DNA of 64,000 nt from Chthoniobacter flavus Ellin428 (lineage in GTDB: Bacteria > Verrucomicrobiota > Verrucomicrobiia > Chthoniobacterales > Chthoniobacteraceae), in NCBI RefSeq assembly GCF_000173075.1, contig NZ_ABVL01000008.1:124001-188000 (forward strand), written 5' to 3'. Position numbers and translations under genes: made by a program. A model generated the notes under the pieces. That model ran no database searches and was not told where the DNA came from. It saw only the letters and a program-made list of their open reading frames with translations. Within the stretch, counting starts at the first letter, position 1. Every line of letters starts with the position of its first letter. Below, piece by piece: positions 42,342-51,393 of this stretch.

Positions 42342-44494
42342 TGCGCCTCCGGAGAGGGCAGAGGTTTTGCGGTTGCTTCCACGGTTTGCCGCCAGGGAAT
42401 CCAGACGGATATCGTCGTGCCCGCGCCGGGTTCGCTTTCCAGGACGAGCTGGCCGCCGATTTTCTTGGCGCGTTCGAACATTCCTCTTAGTCCAAAGTGG
42501 GCGACCGGCAGTGCGCCTGGCGAGGGCACGCGAAATCCGGCTCCGTTGTCGTGGATCGTCACCATCAGGCCTTGAGCCCTAAAAAGGACTGCGATCTCGA
42601 TCTGCGTAGGGGACCCGTGCTGCAAGGCGTTTGCGGACGCCTCCTGCACGATTCTCAGCAGATGATTTTCGGCCCCGCCTCCGAGGCGCCGCACTTCCCC
42701 CTCCAGCGTCACTCGTAGCAGGGTTCCCCGTCTCTCCGTGAGCGGCTGCACCACTTCGTGAATCGCTGCGACCAATCCATCCCGCGCCAGCGTCGGCGAA
42801 CGCAGATCCCAGATGGCCAGCCGCGTCTGATCCATGCTGTGGGCAGCCATTTCGCGGGCGGTTTCCAGGAGTTGCTGAGTATCTCCCTCCTCCGTCTTGA
42901 GCCGCACCGCCACCGCATCGAGCTGGATGGTGATGCTCGCCAGATGCTGGGCCAGACTGTCGTGCAATTCCCGCGCAATGCGCGTGCGCTCCTCCGAGAC
43001 GGCCGCCCTTTCCAATTGCGAGCGGATGGTTTCCATCTGTTCGCGAACGCGTTTCCGCAGCAGATACACCCAGCCGAGCGCCGCCGCGCTGACCAATGCC
43101 GCCAGCCCGAGCGCAATCCCGATGCGCCGAACCGTCCACCAGGGCGCGGCTTTCAGCACGGTGAGATCCCCACTCGTCCGCAGCTGGATTTGATAACCAA
43201 CTCCCTGCTCTCCGAAACGTCCTGCCATGGGAGGATTCCGCAGGAGGATGCCCGTGATGCCTACTCTCGTCCCGGGCTCCAGCACCCGGACCGGCGCGCG
43301 GTCATTTCCCCTCGGTAACATCACCTGGACAAAACCAAATCCGGTCCGGACCAGCCAGGCAGCCTCGGAAAGGCCGCGAAAGGTCTCCACGATCTGTCCT
43401 TGCGTGACGATGAGATGCCCGTGGAAATCCTCCTTGAGGATATTGCGATCCGGGATGTGCAATCCGTCCACCGCCGGACCATGCGATAAAACGCGAAAGA
43501 TCGCATCTTGCAGGACCCGATAGCCATTGGCTCTCTCGACTACCCCCACCGTATCCACCCAGTCGCCCAAAGCCGGCGCACCCGGTTGGGCCGATTGCAC
43601 GAAGACCGTGCCGTGCACGTGATCCCCGGCGTACAAATTCAGAAAAAAGCCGTGTCCCTCGCGCGCAAGAGTGACCCGGCCCTGGACCCGGGTCGGTTCG
43701 CGGCGCGGAAGCGAGTCCCGGGAGAAGAGCCCCTCAAAGTGGGTCACCGGACATGATTCAAAGCGCTCGGCAAAGGCCGCCGGATCAATGCGGATCTCAC
43801 GAATGGACGGAACGTCGAGAGTGGTGCGAACCGCCCCGGTGCCGGGCGCCAGCGCGGTGCCGAGGACGCCTCTCGCCTCCACGGGAAAACCGATGAGATG
43901 CCGTGGCAGTCCCTCCAGCGAGGTGTAGCCGGGAATGAAGGCGCGCAGCCGGGCATCGCCCGAAACGAGTTCCACCGCGGCCCGATCCCCATCCAGGGTC
44001 ACCGACTCCACCCGGGCTTGGGTGGAAACCCATTGGGCATCGAAGGTCGCATCCCGCAGATCCTCCAATGCGACCGGCTTGGGGGTCGGCAGCGCGCCGT
44101 GACCGAGGAGGCGAATTCCCGCCCGGGACGCGGGATCCGTGACGATGATCCGCCCCACATCTCCCGCAGCCGTCTTGCCGCTGACTTCCACTACATCTCC
44201 CGGCCGCACCTTCGCGTACCATAGCGACACGTAAATGCCCGCCGTCTCGTCCTGAATGAAGCTGAGATATCGAGTGGGGTCGTGATAGGTGATGACCCCG
44301 CGGATGGTCGCCGGATGAGCCCGATCCGCTTCTGCCGCATCCATCTCACGAATCGTGCAGATCTCGGCGCGTGGAGGCGCTTCTCCCAAGCTCAACCGTG
44401 GAAGCGCGGTGGAAAAAACTCCAACGAGCGCGGCGAAGCATACGGGGGAAAGACGCACGGCCAGCAGCTTCGACGATGCCTCACGGACAAACAA
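42332..44494 (-). CDS. Sensor histidine kinase (HisKA_3/NarX-like) with OB-like sensor region
   Basis: A 720-aa membrane kinase. After an N-terminal signal or anchor (LLAVRLSPVCFAALVGVFSTALPRLS) comes a large extracytoplasmic part (about 40-450) with several OB-fold-like beta segments (VRPGDVVEVSGKTAAG, RVQGRVTLAREG, LVTQGQIVE, RVGITGILLRN). A membrane helix (RRIGIALGLAALVSAAALGWVYLL) follows. The cytoplasmic part has the dimerisation box RTRIARELHDSLAQHLASITIQLD with the phospho-His511, and the ATPase domain with HLLRIVQEASANALQHG and NGAGFRV. Such YpgR-like sensors are common in Verrucomicrobia, often near glycan-degradation genes. The signal is unknown. Confidence 0.9.
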   Translation of the reverse strand: MFVREASSKLLAVRLSPVCFAALVGVFSTALPRLSLGEAPPRAEICTIREMDAAEADRAHPATIRGVITYHDPTRYLSFIQDETAGIYVSLWYAKVRPGDVVEVSGKTAAGDVGRIIVTDPASRAGIRLLGHGALPTPKPVALEDLRDATFDAQWVSTQARVESVTLDGDRAAVELVSGDARLRAFIPGYTSLEGLPRHLIGFPVEARGVLGTALAPGTGAVRTTLDVPSIREIRIDPAAFAERFESCPVTHFEGLFSRDSLPRREPTRVQGRVTLAREGHGFFLNLYAGDHVHGTVFVQSAQPGAPALGDWVDTVGVVERANGYRVLQDAIFRVLSHGPAVDGLHIPDRNILKEDFHGHLIVTQGQIVETFRGLSEAAWLVRTGFGFVQVMLPRGNDRAPVRVLEPGTRVGITGILLRNPPMAGRFGEQGVGYQIQLRTSGDLTVLKAAPWWTVRRIGIALGLAALVSAAALGWVYLLRKRVREQMETIRSQLERAAVSEERTRIARELHDSLAQHLASITIQLDAVAVRLKTEEGDTQQLLETAREMAAHSMDQTRLAIWDLRSPTLARDGLVAAIHEVVQPLTERRGTLLRVTLEGEVRRLGGGAENHLLRIVQEASANALQHGSPTQIEIAVLFRAQGLMVTIHDNGAGFRVPSPGALPVAHFGLRGMFERAKKIGGQLVLESEPGAGTTISVWIPWRQTVEATAKPLPSPEAQCA

Positions 44495-44672
44495 GCCGGG
44501 ACTACCCTAGACTTAAGTACAGGTTCGGGCCTGCACCAATGCCAGCGTGACGACCCCTAAGGCACAGCCGCACGATCCGAGCTACCGGCTCCCGTGGTCT
44601 CGCTTCGTCCATGCGCCGCATGCACCCCGCGACTCCCTCGATGCCGGGTAACTCCATAACCCTCCGATAAAC

Positions 44673-47153
44673 ATGACTCGTCCCGAACATACGATATCTC
44701 GACTGAAATCTCCCTGCCTTCGCCGCTCCGGCGCGTTGCTGTTCACTCTTGCCGCCGGACTTTTCCTCCACGCGGATGCGCTAAATGCGGCCGCGCCCAC
44801 CATGGGGATCAATCTGACCAACGACCGCCTCTTTGCGGATGCCATGCGCGGAGCGCGTCCCAATTGGGACAGCCCCACCCATTACGGGGACGGCACTGGA
44901 GTCGTGGGCCTCGATGGCTGGCCGGCCGCCGATGCCTCCATCATGCTCTGGGAAGGAGTCGGCAACAACGACGGCAATTACTTCATTCAGTTCAATGGAA
45001 AGGCCAAGCTTGGCGCCAGCTTCGGCTATGCTTCTTTCTCGAATCAGATGTGGGATCCGGCCAGCAATACGACCACGGCGTGGATGACCGTCACCTCCAA
45101 CGGCGTGCAAAACTTTTCGCTCGTCTTCACCAATACCCAGCGGACGGCCTCCAGCGCGGTCGGCACCGGCGTCACCAATGTCAAAGTCATGCGCCCGCTA
45201 ACCGAAGGTTCCACCACTGCGCTCGCTGCGACCGAGATGTTTACCGACCAGGCGGAAAACTTGGTGAGCAAATTCAAGCTCATCCGGTTCATGGATCTGA
45301 CCGGGACGAATGGGAACACGCAAACTGCCTGGACCGATCGGATGCTGCCCTCGACGCGGAAGCAGAGCCCGCTCGCCTGGGAGCACGTCGTCCGGCTTTG
45401 CAACGATACCAACTGCGACGCCTATATCAATATCCCCGAGAGGGCGTCGGACGACTACATCACCAAGCTGGCCCAGCTCTTCAAGTATGGGAGCGACGGC
45501 GTCAATCCCTACACCTCCCCGCAGGCCAACCCCGTCTATCCCCCGCTGGCCAGCGGTCGCAAAATCTATATCGAAAATAGCAACGAGGTTTGGAACGGAA
45601 GATTCGGACAGTTCAACGACAACCTCAACGCGGTGAAGGCGGATATCGCGGCGAACAACGCGGAATACGCCATCCTGAATTTCGACAACCTGCCCATGAC
45701 CGGCCCGGACGCGAGTGGAAACTATCTCAACCAATACCCGCTCTGCTGGCGCCGGATCGCCAAACGCCTGGCCGATATCAGCAACCTCTGGCGCGGAGTT
45801 TGGGGCGATGGCGCCATGATGACCACCATCCGGCCGATCTTCGAGTTCCAGTACGCCAACGCGCAGAACACCGCCGTGGACGGCATGGATATCATGGACC
45901 GTTATTACGACAACGGTGATAACATCGCCCATGTGGCCGTCCCGCGGCCGGTCTCTTACTATTTCTGGGGCGCCGGTGGGGCCACTTACTTTGGTGCCGG
46001 AGATAACAACGCGACCACCATCGACGGGATCTTCGCCTCGGGAGTTCCCTACAGCAGCTTCGCCACTACCATCGCCGGGGAGACCATCTGGCCGAAAGCC
46101 TACGGTCTGCAGGCCATCGCTTACGAGGGCGGCTGGTCCGTGCAGCAGTCTGGTGGCAACGGCTACTCGAATCCGGCGGGCTCTCCCGCCTGCGAATCCA
46201 AGTACGATCCGCGCGCCAAACAGGCCGAAATCGACGCGCAGAACATCTTCAACCAGTGCGGCGGAGACGTGAATGTCTTCTACGCCTCCTCGGGAGTTCG
46301 CACATGGATCTGGGGCATGACCGATAACATCTTCACCCTGGCCTCGCCGCTCTACGACGCCATCGACGCGCTCAACGCCAGCACCCAGGCCGCGCCCACC
46401 GTCGGCGCGGCGGTGCCGGCCACGGGAATTTCCTCCGGCAATACCACCGGCCAATTCACCGGCCGCCGGAACTTCTTCATCCGCGCGACCGCTGACGGTT
46501 TGTATAATGTGACCGCGAACATCGCGGGCCCGACGACCGTGAAGGTCTACGTCGACGGACGGTGCATGGGCACCCGCAGCCTGACGAGCACCGGCACCAT
46601 CGCCCCGGTGGCCTGCGGTCTCACCGCGGGGTTGCATACCGTCTCCTTCCGCAATGTCTCCACCTACACCTCGGCGTTCACTTCGTTCGCGGTCAATTCC
46701 GGCGCGGCCGGTCTCACCATCCAATACGAAGCGGAGGATCTGGTGATTCCCTCCGAGACCAGCCCCGCCTGGCGGATCTTTTCCGACCCGGCGGCCAGCG
46801 CCGGCTATGCCACCGTCCTCGACGCCACTGCGCCCGGCGATTTCATGACCCTGCTGGTGCCCAATGTCGCTGCGACCGTCTATCGCATTAAACTCGGCAT
46901 CAAAGAATTCAGCAGCCGCGGAATTTCCCAGATGTCCATCGGCCGCGCGGATAACTTCGCGGGAACGGCCGCGAATGTCGGCGCGCCCTTCGATGAATAT
47001 CTCAACGGGATTTCCTTCACCGAAATCGACCTGGGCACATGGTCGCCGGGAACCACCAGCGACAAATGGTTCCAATTCAAGATCACCGGGAAAGATGCGG
47101 CCAGCGCCGGCTATTCCGCCGCGTTTGATTACATCAAACTGATCCCGCAGTAA
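44673..47153 (+). CDS. Secreted GH-A-like glycoside hydrolase, 826 aa
   Basis: A secreted protein: a signal peptide (SGALLFTLAAGLFLHADALNAAA) is followed by about 560 residues of catalytic (TIM-barrel-like) domain and two C-terminal beta domains. The first of these, near 575-670, resembles a carbohydrate-binding fold (FFIRATADGLYNVTANIAGPTTVKVYVDG). The other (about 680-826) starts IQYEAEDLVIPSE and contains GISFTEIDLGTW. Candidate catalytic residues are Glu305 in IYIENSNEVWN (acid/base, after Asn-Ser-Asn as in clan GH-A) and Glu485 in IAYEGGWSV (nucleophile). It is a paralogue of the 58291 gene. The exact glycoside hydrolase family and substrate are not known to me. Confidence 0.8.
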   Translation: MTRPEHTISRLKSPCLRRSGALLFTLAAGLFLHADALNAAAPTMGINLTNDRLFADAMRGARPNWDSPTHYGDGTGVVGLDGWPAADASIMLWEGVGNNDGNYFIQFNGKAKLGASFGYASFSNQMWDPASNTTTAWMTVTSNGVQNFSLVFTNTQRTASSAVGTGVTNVKVMRPLTEGSTTALAATEMFTDQAENLVSKFKLIRFMDLTGTNGNTQTAWTDRMLPSTRKQSPLAWEHVVRLCNDTNCDAYINIPERASDDYITKLAQLFKYGSDGVNPYTSPQANPVYPPLASGRKIYIENSNEVWNGRFGQFNDNLNAVKADIAANNAEYAILNFDNLPMTGPDASGNYLNQYPLCWRRIAKRLADISNLWRGVWGDGAMMTTIRPIFEFQYANAQNTAVDGMDIMDRYYDNGDNIAHVAVPRPVSYYFWGAGGATYFGAGDNNATTIDGIFASGVPYSSFATTIAGETIWPKAYGLQAIAYEGGWSVQQSGGNGYSNPAGSPACESKYDPRAKQAEIDAQNIFNQCGGDVNVFYASSGVRTWIWGMTDNIFTLASPLYDAIDALNASTQAAPTVGAAVPATGISSGNTTGQFTGRRNFFIRATADGLYNVTANIAGPTTVKVYVDGRCMGTRSLTSTGTIAPVACGLTAGLHTVSFRNVSTYTSAFTSFAVNSGAAGLTIQYEAEDLVIPSETSPAWRIFSDPAASAGYATVLDATAPGDFMTLLVPNVAATVYRIKLGIKEFSSRGISQMSIGRADNFAGTAANVGAPFDEYLNGISFTEIDLGTWSPGTTSDKWFQFKITGKDAASAGYSAAFDYIKLIPQ

Positions 47154-47179
47154 GCCTATCCAGTCGATCGCTCGACGAC

Positions 47180-47224
47180 AGCCAGGGCAATGCCCAGTGC
47201 ATTGCCCTGGCTTTGCGTTTTTTG
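47180..47224 (+). terminator. Rho-independent terminator
   Basis: A perfect 13-bp stem AGCCAGGGCAATG / CATTGCCCTGGCT with a seven-base loop (CCCAGTG) is followed by TTTGCGTTTTTTG. It begins 27 bp after the hydrolase stop codon on the same strand, as expected for its terminator. Confidence 0.9.
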
Positions 47225-47354
47225 TGCAGATGTTCGTCGATCGAATTCGCGACCGCTTCCGGAACAATTACCTGATGCCGCGATTATCTTTCCGGGACGA
47301 TTCCTTAATGACGACGATCGTCAGAACTTCACGTCTCGATCCATCGCCCCGCGC

Positions 47355-47972
47355 TTAATGTTGTTCGAAAATCTCCACGTTGGGCGGCGGGTGATAGAGG
47401 GTGCCGCCAACGGCGTAGTGCGTTTGGCGTTCGCGGCTGCGCTGGTCGAACTGCGTGGCCCGCGCCGTCTGCCCATCCTTCACCGTGATGCGCGTGAAGT
47501 AATACTTGAAATGGCTCACATATAATCGCTGGCTGATCCCCTGGTCGTCCGTGGACACATAAGTTGTAATCCACGGCATGTCACCCTTCAGGTAATACTC
47601 TCCGGCAGGTATTCCGCGGAAGGAGAAGTTACCGTCGCCATCCGTGTTCACGGCCCATTCGTATTGGCTCAGACGCTTGTCCGCGGCCCGGAGATTTTCC
47701 CCATTGATAAAGCGCCGTTGGACATTCTCCGTGGTGTAGGCATTCACCGGCACGAGAAGGATCTGCTGGAAATGCGGGTAAATCGTTCCGTGATTCTGCG
47801 TGTCCACCGAGACCTGCCCCGTGACGACTCCCGTCCCCTTGCGCGTCATGCCGCCGAAGTCCGCCGGATTGAAGGCCGTTTGCCGCCCCACCACGCAGCC
47901 GCTCCACATCCAGACCGTAGCACCAAGCAACAGAGAACAGATCGCCACCCGAGAGAGACGAGGCAGATTCAT
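47355..47972 (-). CDS. Lipoprotein, carboxypeptidase-regulatory-like
   Basis: A 205-aa probable lipoprotein: the signal MNLPRLSRVAICSLLLGATVWMWSGC has a lipobox (Trp-Ser-Gly-Cys) at residues 23-26. The mature protein contains one beta-sandwich-like region with GVVTGQVSVDTQNHG and WAVNTDGDGNFSFRGIPAGEYYLKGDMPWITTYVSTDD, in which the strand-loop GNFSFRGIPAGEYYL is the signature of carboxypeptidase regulatory-like/CNA-B-type folds. A fragment of the same module (GDMRWLATYVSTDD) remains at 40318-40395. It is probably anchored to a membrane. The short C-terminus ends YHPPPNVEIFEQH. Confidence 0.8.
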   Translation of the reverse strand: MNLPRLSRVAICSLLLGATVWMWSGCVVGRQTAFNPADFGGMTRKGTGVVTGQVSVDTQNHGTIYPHFQQILLVPVNAYTTENVQRRFINGENLRAADKRLSQYEWAVNTDGDGNFSFRGIPAGEYYLKGDMPWITTYVSTDDQGISQRLYVSHFKYYFTRITVKDGQTARATQFDQRSRERQTHYAVGGTLYHPPPNVEIFEQH

Positions 47973-48496
47973 AATTAAAGAATGTTTCCGCCCTTGGACG
48001 CCGAACCCGCCGCGGTTGTTCATCGCGGAAGGGTTGCTCTGAGATGGGTGATTAAGATAAAGCGCGGAGGCAAAACTCCGGGGAGCGCACTTGTCCCGAG
48101 TGCTGGCGAAGGCGTCCCCGCCTTCGCGGACTTTTCAGGGCATTGCGCGGAGGCTACCCGCCCCTTGGGTTCCAGAGACGGAAAAAGTTCGTTTCGGCGA
48201 GACGCCTCTTCGGCTTCGCTCAGGGCAGGCGAAACCAGCACTCGAGACCGAAGAGGCGGAGGGGAATAGCGGAGGCTGGTTGATGGGCGAGCGTGCGCTC
48301 CCCGAAAGTTCTGCCGCCATACGCTCACTGACATCCATCATCTCACGACTGACGGAGCAGCCTGGTACGCCGTGCGCGAACCCGATCACCGTGAGCAAAC
48401 AGGTCACCCAACCGTACCACGGAGTCACCCGATACCCCTGTTACGAAAGCCTCAATTTATTTCACGGTCTCTCAAACCCAGGCGTCTCCGCATCGA
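47973..48496. repeat. Gene-free region with repeat element
   Basis: No gene is supported in this 524-bp gap; codon-like frames here are shadows. From about 48175 to 48310 it carries an element that matches 57465-57535 in blocks (GGCGAGACGCC, ACCAGCACTCG, GAGTGCGCTCCCC). It also holds the block GAGGCGGAGGGGAAT with GATGGGCGAG (48248-48287), which recurs in both units of the tandem repeat at 62249-62684. The rest may be the promoter region of the lipoprotein gene. Confidence 0.65.
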
Positions 48497-48880
48497 TCAT
48501 GGCTCATAATAGCGATTCCCGGCGAAGTAGCATTCTTCGGTGTGAATCGCCACGGTCTGTTGCACTCCGGTATCATCCGGAAACGTAGCGTAGAGGATGA
48601 TCTGCAAGCGCAGCGTATCGCGGTAGCCGTGCCCCTGCGTCCAGATCCCTTCATATTGATGCGTCAACGAAAGATCGAGCGTTTGGGTGCTGAACGTATA
48701 GACCGGTTCCCCCGGACGGGCGATTTGCTTCGGGGTGAAATTCTGAACCGTGGCTTGCCGGTCGCCCAGTTTTTGAGTCACGGGATCGAAATCCCATTCG
48801 AATAGCCCGGTAACAGTGCAGTTCTCCGATTGAAAGAGCGTCGGCGATGCGGCGAAAATGACAGTCCTCGAGTTGTTCAT
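48497..48880 (-). CDS. Hypothetical protein
   Basis: A 127-aa protein without a signal peptide or known domain. Beta-strand-like segments dominate: NCTVTGLFEWDFDPVTQKLGDRQATVQNFTPKQ, VYTFSTQTLDLSLTHQYEGIWTQGHGYRDTLRLQIILYATFPDDTG and TVAIHTEECYFAGNRYYEP, which suggests a small beta-sandwich. The start ATG 48880 has an AGAGAGA stretch just upstream, and the sequence is of normal composition, so it is probably real. Its role is unknown. Confidence 0.7.
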   Translation of the reverse strand: MNNSRTVIFAASPTLFQSENCTVTGLFEWDFDPVTQKLGDRQATVQNFTPKQIARPGEPVYTFSTQTLDLSLTHQYEGIWTQGHGYRDTLRLQIILYATFPDDTGVQQTVAIHTEECYFAGNRYYEP

Positions 48881-48997
48881 AGCGCTCTCTCTTCTAACGT
48901 CTGCCCCCTTTTGCGGGCGAGAGTATTCAGCGGAGGCCTCCTTTGCCTACCCGCCATGTTAGAGTAAGGGCATAGGAGTCAGGCATCATGCCCTCGG

Positions 48998-50122
48998 TCA
49001 GCCGGCCTTGGCCGGCAAAGGATACGCGAGCGCTGGGAATGGCACGTGGCTCCGGCCACTTTCGGCCGCGGCTTGCGCGAGCAGCGTTGCCTGGGAGACA
49101 TGCAACGATTCCGCGGTCGTGCGCAGCGGGGCTTTGCCTTCGGTAAGCAAGGCGATGAAGTCCTTGAAGGGATGCGGCGATTCCGCCCGCAACCCCTTGG
49201 CGTCGAGATGACGCTCCGCCGCGCCGGAGGGCCGGAGCGTAAATCCCCCTTGATCGCCGAACACGGCGTCGCCCTTGGTGCCCACCACGTTGCATTTCCA
49301 ACCGCCCGGATGGCCGGCCGGCGAGAAGTAATCGACGTGGCCAAAAATCGGCGCCCCGCCCTGGAGTTGGAACATCGCGTCACCGGTGGTCTCAAACTCC
49401 GGTTGTTGCGGAAACCCGACCTTGGCGCGCGCGCCCGAGAGCACTTCGACATACGGCCGGCGGGTGATCCACTGGACGAAGTCCACCCCGTGGCCCATGA
49501 GATCGTTGATGATGCCGCCGTGCATGCCCGGCACGAAATACCATTTCGGCCGCCGTTCGTAGCTCAGCGAATGCGGGCCGGCAAAGCTGCAGCCGACGAT
49601 CTCGCCGATCTCCCCCTGCTGCAGCAACTCCGCGCCCTTTGCCCAAAAATGCCGAAGGCTGAAATCCACGTGCACCTCGAGATGCTTCGCGGCGGCGACC
49701 TTGGCGATCCGCTCCAGCTCCTCCCCGTGCGTGCATAGCGGCTTGTCGGAAAAGACGTGCTTGCCGGCCTCCAGCGCGGCGATCGCCGCCTCGCCGCGAC
49801 GCCCGTATTCCTCGGCCACCACGACCACGTCGAGCGGCTCCGCTTCGAGCATCTGGTGGTAATTGGCGTACTTCACCGGAATCCCGGAAATCCGTTCGCC
49901 CTCCTTGCGGTTCTGCTCATCGTCATCCGCGATGGCGGCGATGGTCACCCGAGGATCGGCGGCCGCCAGTTTCATGACCGCGTAGACATGGCCATGCTTG
50001 AGCCCGGAAAAGCCGATGCGCAGGCGCGTTTCCGGAGCGGCCGCGCCAAGGCAGGCGCCAGCCAGGGTGAGCGAGGAGCCGACGAGGAATTCGCGCCGGT
50101 GAAGGGAGGTGTGGGGAGTCAT
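48998..50122 (-). CDS. Tat-exported Gfo/Idh/MocA-family oxidoreductase
   Basis: A protein of about 374 aa. MTPHTSLHRREFLVGSSLTLAGACLGAAAPE is a twin-arginine signal (Arg-Arg-Glu-Phe-Leu). Next comes the NAD(P)-binding domain (RIGFSGLKHGHVYAVMKLAAADPRVTIAAIADDDEQ, Gly-x-x-x-Gly), then VVVAEEYGRRGEAAIAALEAGKHVFSDKPLCTHGEELERI with the conserved Glu-Lys-Pro-like motif as Asp-Lys-Pro, and a C-terminal alpha/beta domain containing GGIINDLMGHGVDFVQWI. It probably oxidises or epimerises a free sugar or inositol-like compound in the periplasm. It stands alone here. Confidence 0.88.
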   Translation of the reverse strand: MTPHTSLHRREFLVGSSLTLAGACLGAAAPETRLRIGFSGLKHGHVYAVMKLAAADPRVTIAAIADDDEQNRKEGERISGIPVKYANYHQMLEAEPLDVVVVAEEYGRRGEAAIAALEAGKHVFSDKPLCTHGEELERIAKVAAAKHLEVHVDFSLRHFWAKGAELLQQGEIGEIVGCSFAGPHSLSYERRPKWYFVPGMHGGIINDLMGHGVDFVQWITRRPYVEVLSGARAKVGFPQQPEFETTGDAMFQLQGGAPIFGHVDYFSPAGHPGGWKCNVVGTKGDAVFGDQGGFTLRPSGAAERHLDAKGLRAESPHPFKDFIALLTEGKAPLRTTAESLHVSQATLLAQAAAESGRSHVPFPALAYPLPAKAG

Positions 50123-50245
50123 GGGGGAAGTGGAATGGTCACTCAATCGGTGGCGGGCTCCAAGCCCGGATTCGGTGTTGTGATCCAGCATTACCAACTC
50201 GTCTATGCAACCCGGGCTGGTTTCTCGACGGCAACGAAAGACCGG

Positions 50246-51166
50246 CTACCGTTCGGAGGATGCGATTACGCAGCGGAAGCTGGTGCTGTCATATATCGAA
50301 ATAGGTTGTGTGCTGTAGCGACGGGACGACAGCAGATCCCCCCTTTCGCTGGTGTGCCAGCTGGCGCCGCGCAACACCCGGGCCGAACGACGTTCGTCGG
50401 CAAAATCTCCACACCATTCGACGACATTGCCGCCCAGATCAAAGAGGCCGAAGCGGTTCGCCAGGAAGGAGCCGACTGGCGCTGTCTCCACGAAATTATC
50501 CCGGTAACCCACCAGCGGATTCTTGATCCAGGCATATTTGCCGGCCGCTTTGACCGGTTGCAGCTCTTCACCGGCGAAATTGCCGGCCCTTGCCGGCGGG
50601 GGCCATTGGGTGCCCCACGGAAACGCATCGGTAAGCTTACGATCCTTTTCCATGGGCAGCTTAGCCGCATCCTCCCGCTCCCCGATGCCCACTGCGCAAC
50701 TCCATTCATGGTCACTGGGCAGGCGATAACACCAGCCCGTCGTGAGGCGGTGTGCCGCCAGTTCCCGGAGAGTCAGCCACTGGCAGAAAAGCGTTGCGTT
50801 AGTCCAGCTCACATTCACCGCCGGATGAGTCGGTCCTTGCTGGAAATCGGGCTTCATCCACGGAGTCTTAATCTCTTGGTGGTAGGCCTCGTAGTCCTCC
50901 ACGCGCGTATCCCACACGCTGAATAACACGAGCTGCCCATCGCTCGGCCCGCCTTGAATCGGCACGGGGACGAATTTCATACCCAAGGAGTTAACAAATG
51001 GCTTTTCCTTCGTCACAGGACCCAGCAGCCAGGCAGAACTAGCGGGCGGGCGATCTTTATGCGGTTCCCTTTTGTGCAAAATCAGCATTGCCCCCATGGC
51101 CAGCACGACGGCCGCCATCACAACTAACAAGACTGATTTCCTCGGCGGCGATGGTGTGGCCTGCAT
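50246..51166 (-). CDS. Formylglycine-generating enzyme-like (SUMF1/FGE-sulfatase) membrane protein
   Basis: A protein of about 306 aa anchored by an N-terminal hydrophobic helix (KSVLLVVMAAVVLAMGAMLILH). The FGE-sulfatase/sulfatase-modifying factor domain follows: NSLGMKFVPVP, VWDTRVEDYEAYHQE, HPAVNVSWTNATLFCQWLTLRE, YRLPSDHEWSCAVG and LFDLGGNVVEWCGDF, SARVLRGASWHTSE, SSRRYSTQ. The catalytic Cys pair of true FGEs is only partly visible, so it may be a binding or non-catalytic relative. No sulfatase gene is close by. Start ATG 51166 has AGAGGA 11 bases ahead; it is divergent from the Ser/Thr kinase. Confidence 0.8.
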   Translation of the reverse strand: MQATPSPPRKSVLLVVMAAVVLAMGAMLILHKREPHKDRPPASSAWLLGPVTKEKPFVNSLGMKFVPVPIQGGPSDGQLVLFSVWDTRVEDYEAYHQEIKTPWMKPDFQQGPTHPAVNVSWTNATLFCQWLTLRELAAHRLTTGWCYRLPSDHEWSCAVGIGEREDAAKLPMEKDRKLTDAFPWGTQWPPPARAGNFAGEELQPVKAAGKYAWIKNPLVGYRDNFVETAPVGSFLANRFGLFDLGGNVVEWCGDFADERRSARVLRGASWHTSERGDLLSSRRYSTQPISIYDSTSFRCVIASSER

Positions 51167-51393
51167 AAGCGTCAATTTCCTCTCGGCCCAAAGAAAGCCG
51201 GAGGGGCAATTTTGGTCAACATTTCGAGAACAGGGGCAGCCGGTATTTGTGCGACCCGGAATTGGACGGCGGCCCTCCATCTCTTCCTCGTTCGGGACCT
51301 GATGTAGCTCCGCGTCATTCCACATTCCACCCGCGCCGCGCCCGCCAAAAATGGTCGCGTTCCCGCCGTCGTTTTGCCTACCCTGCGCCTCCA

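Noticed and set aside
45198-47267. 689-codon minus-strand open frame
   Set aside because: It is antisense to the 826-aa hydrolase, which has a signal peptide and paralogue; the shadow has neither.
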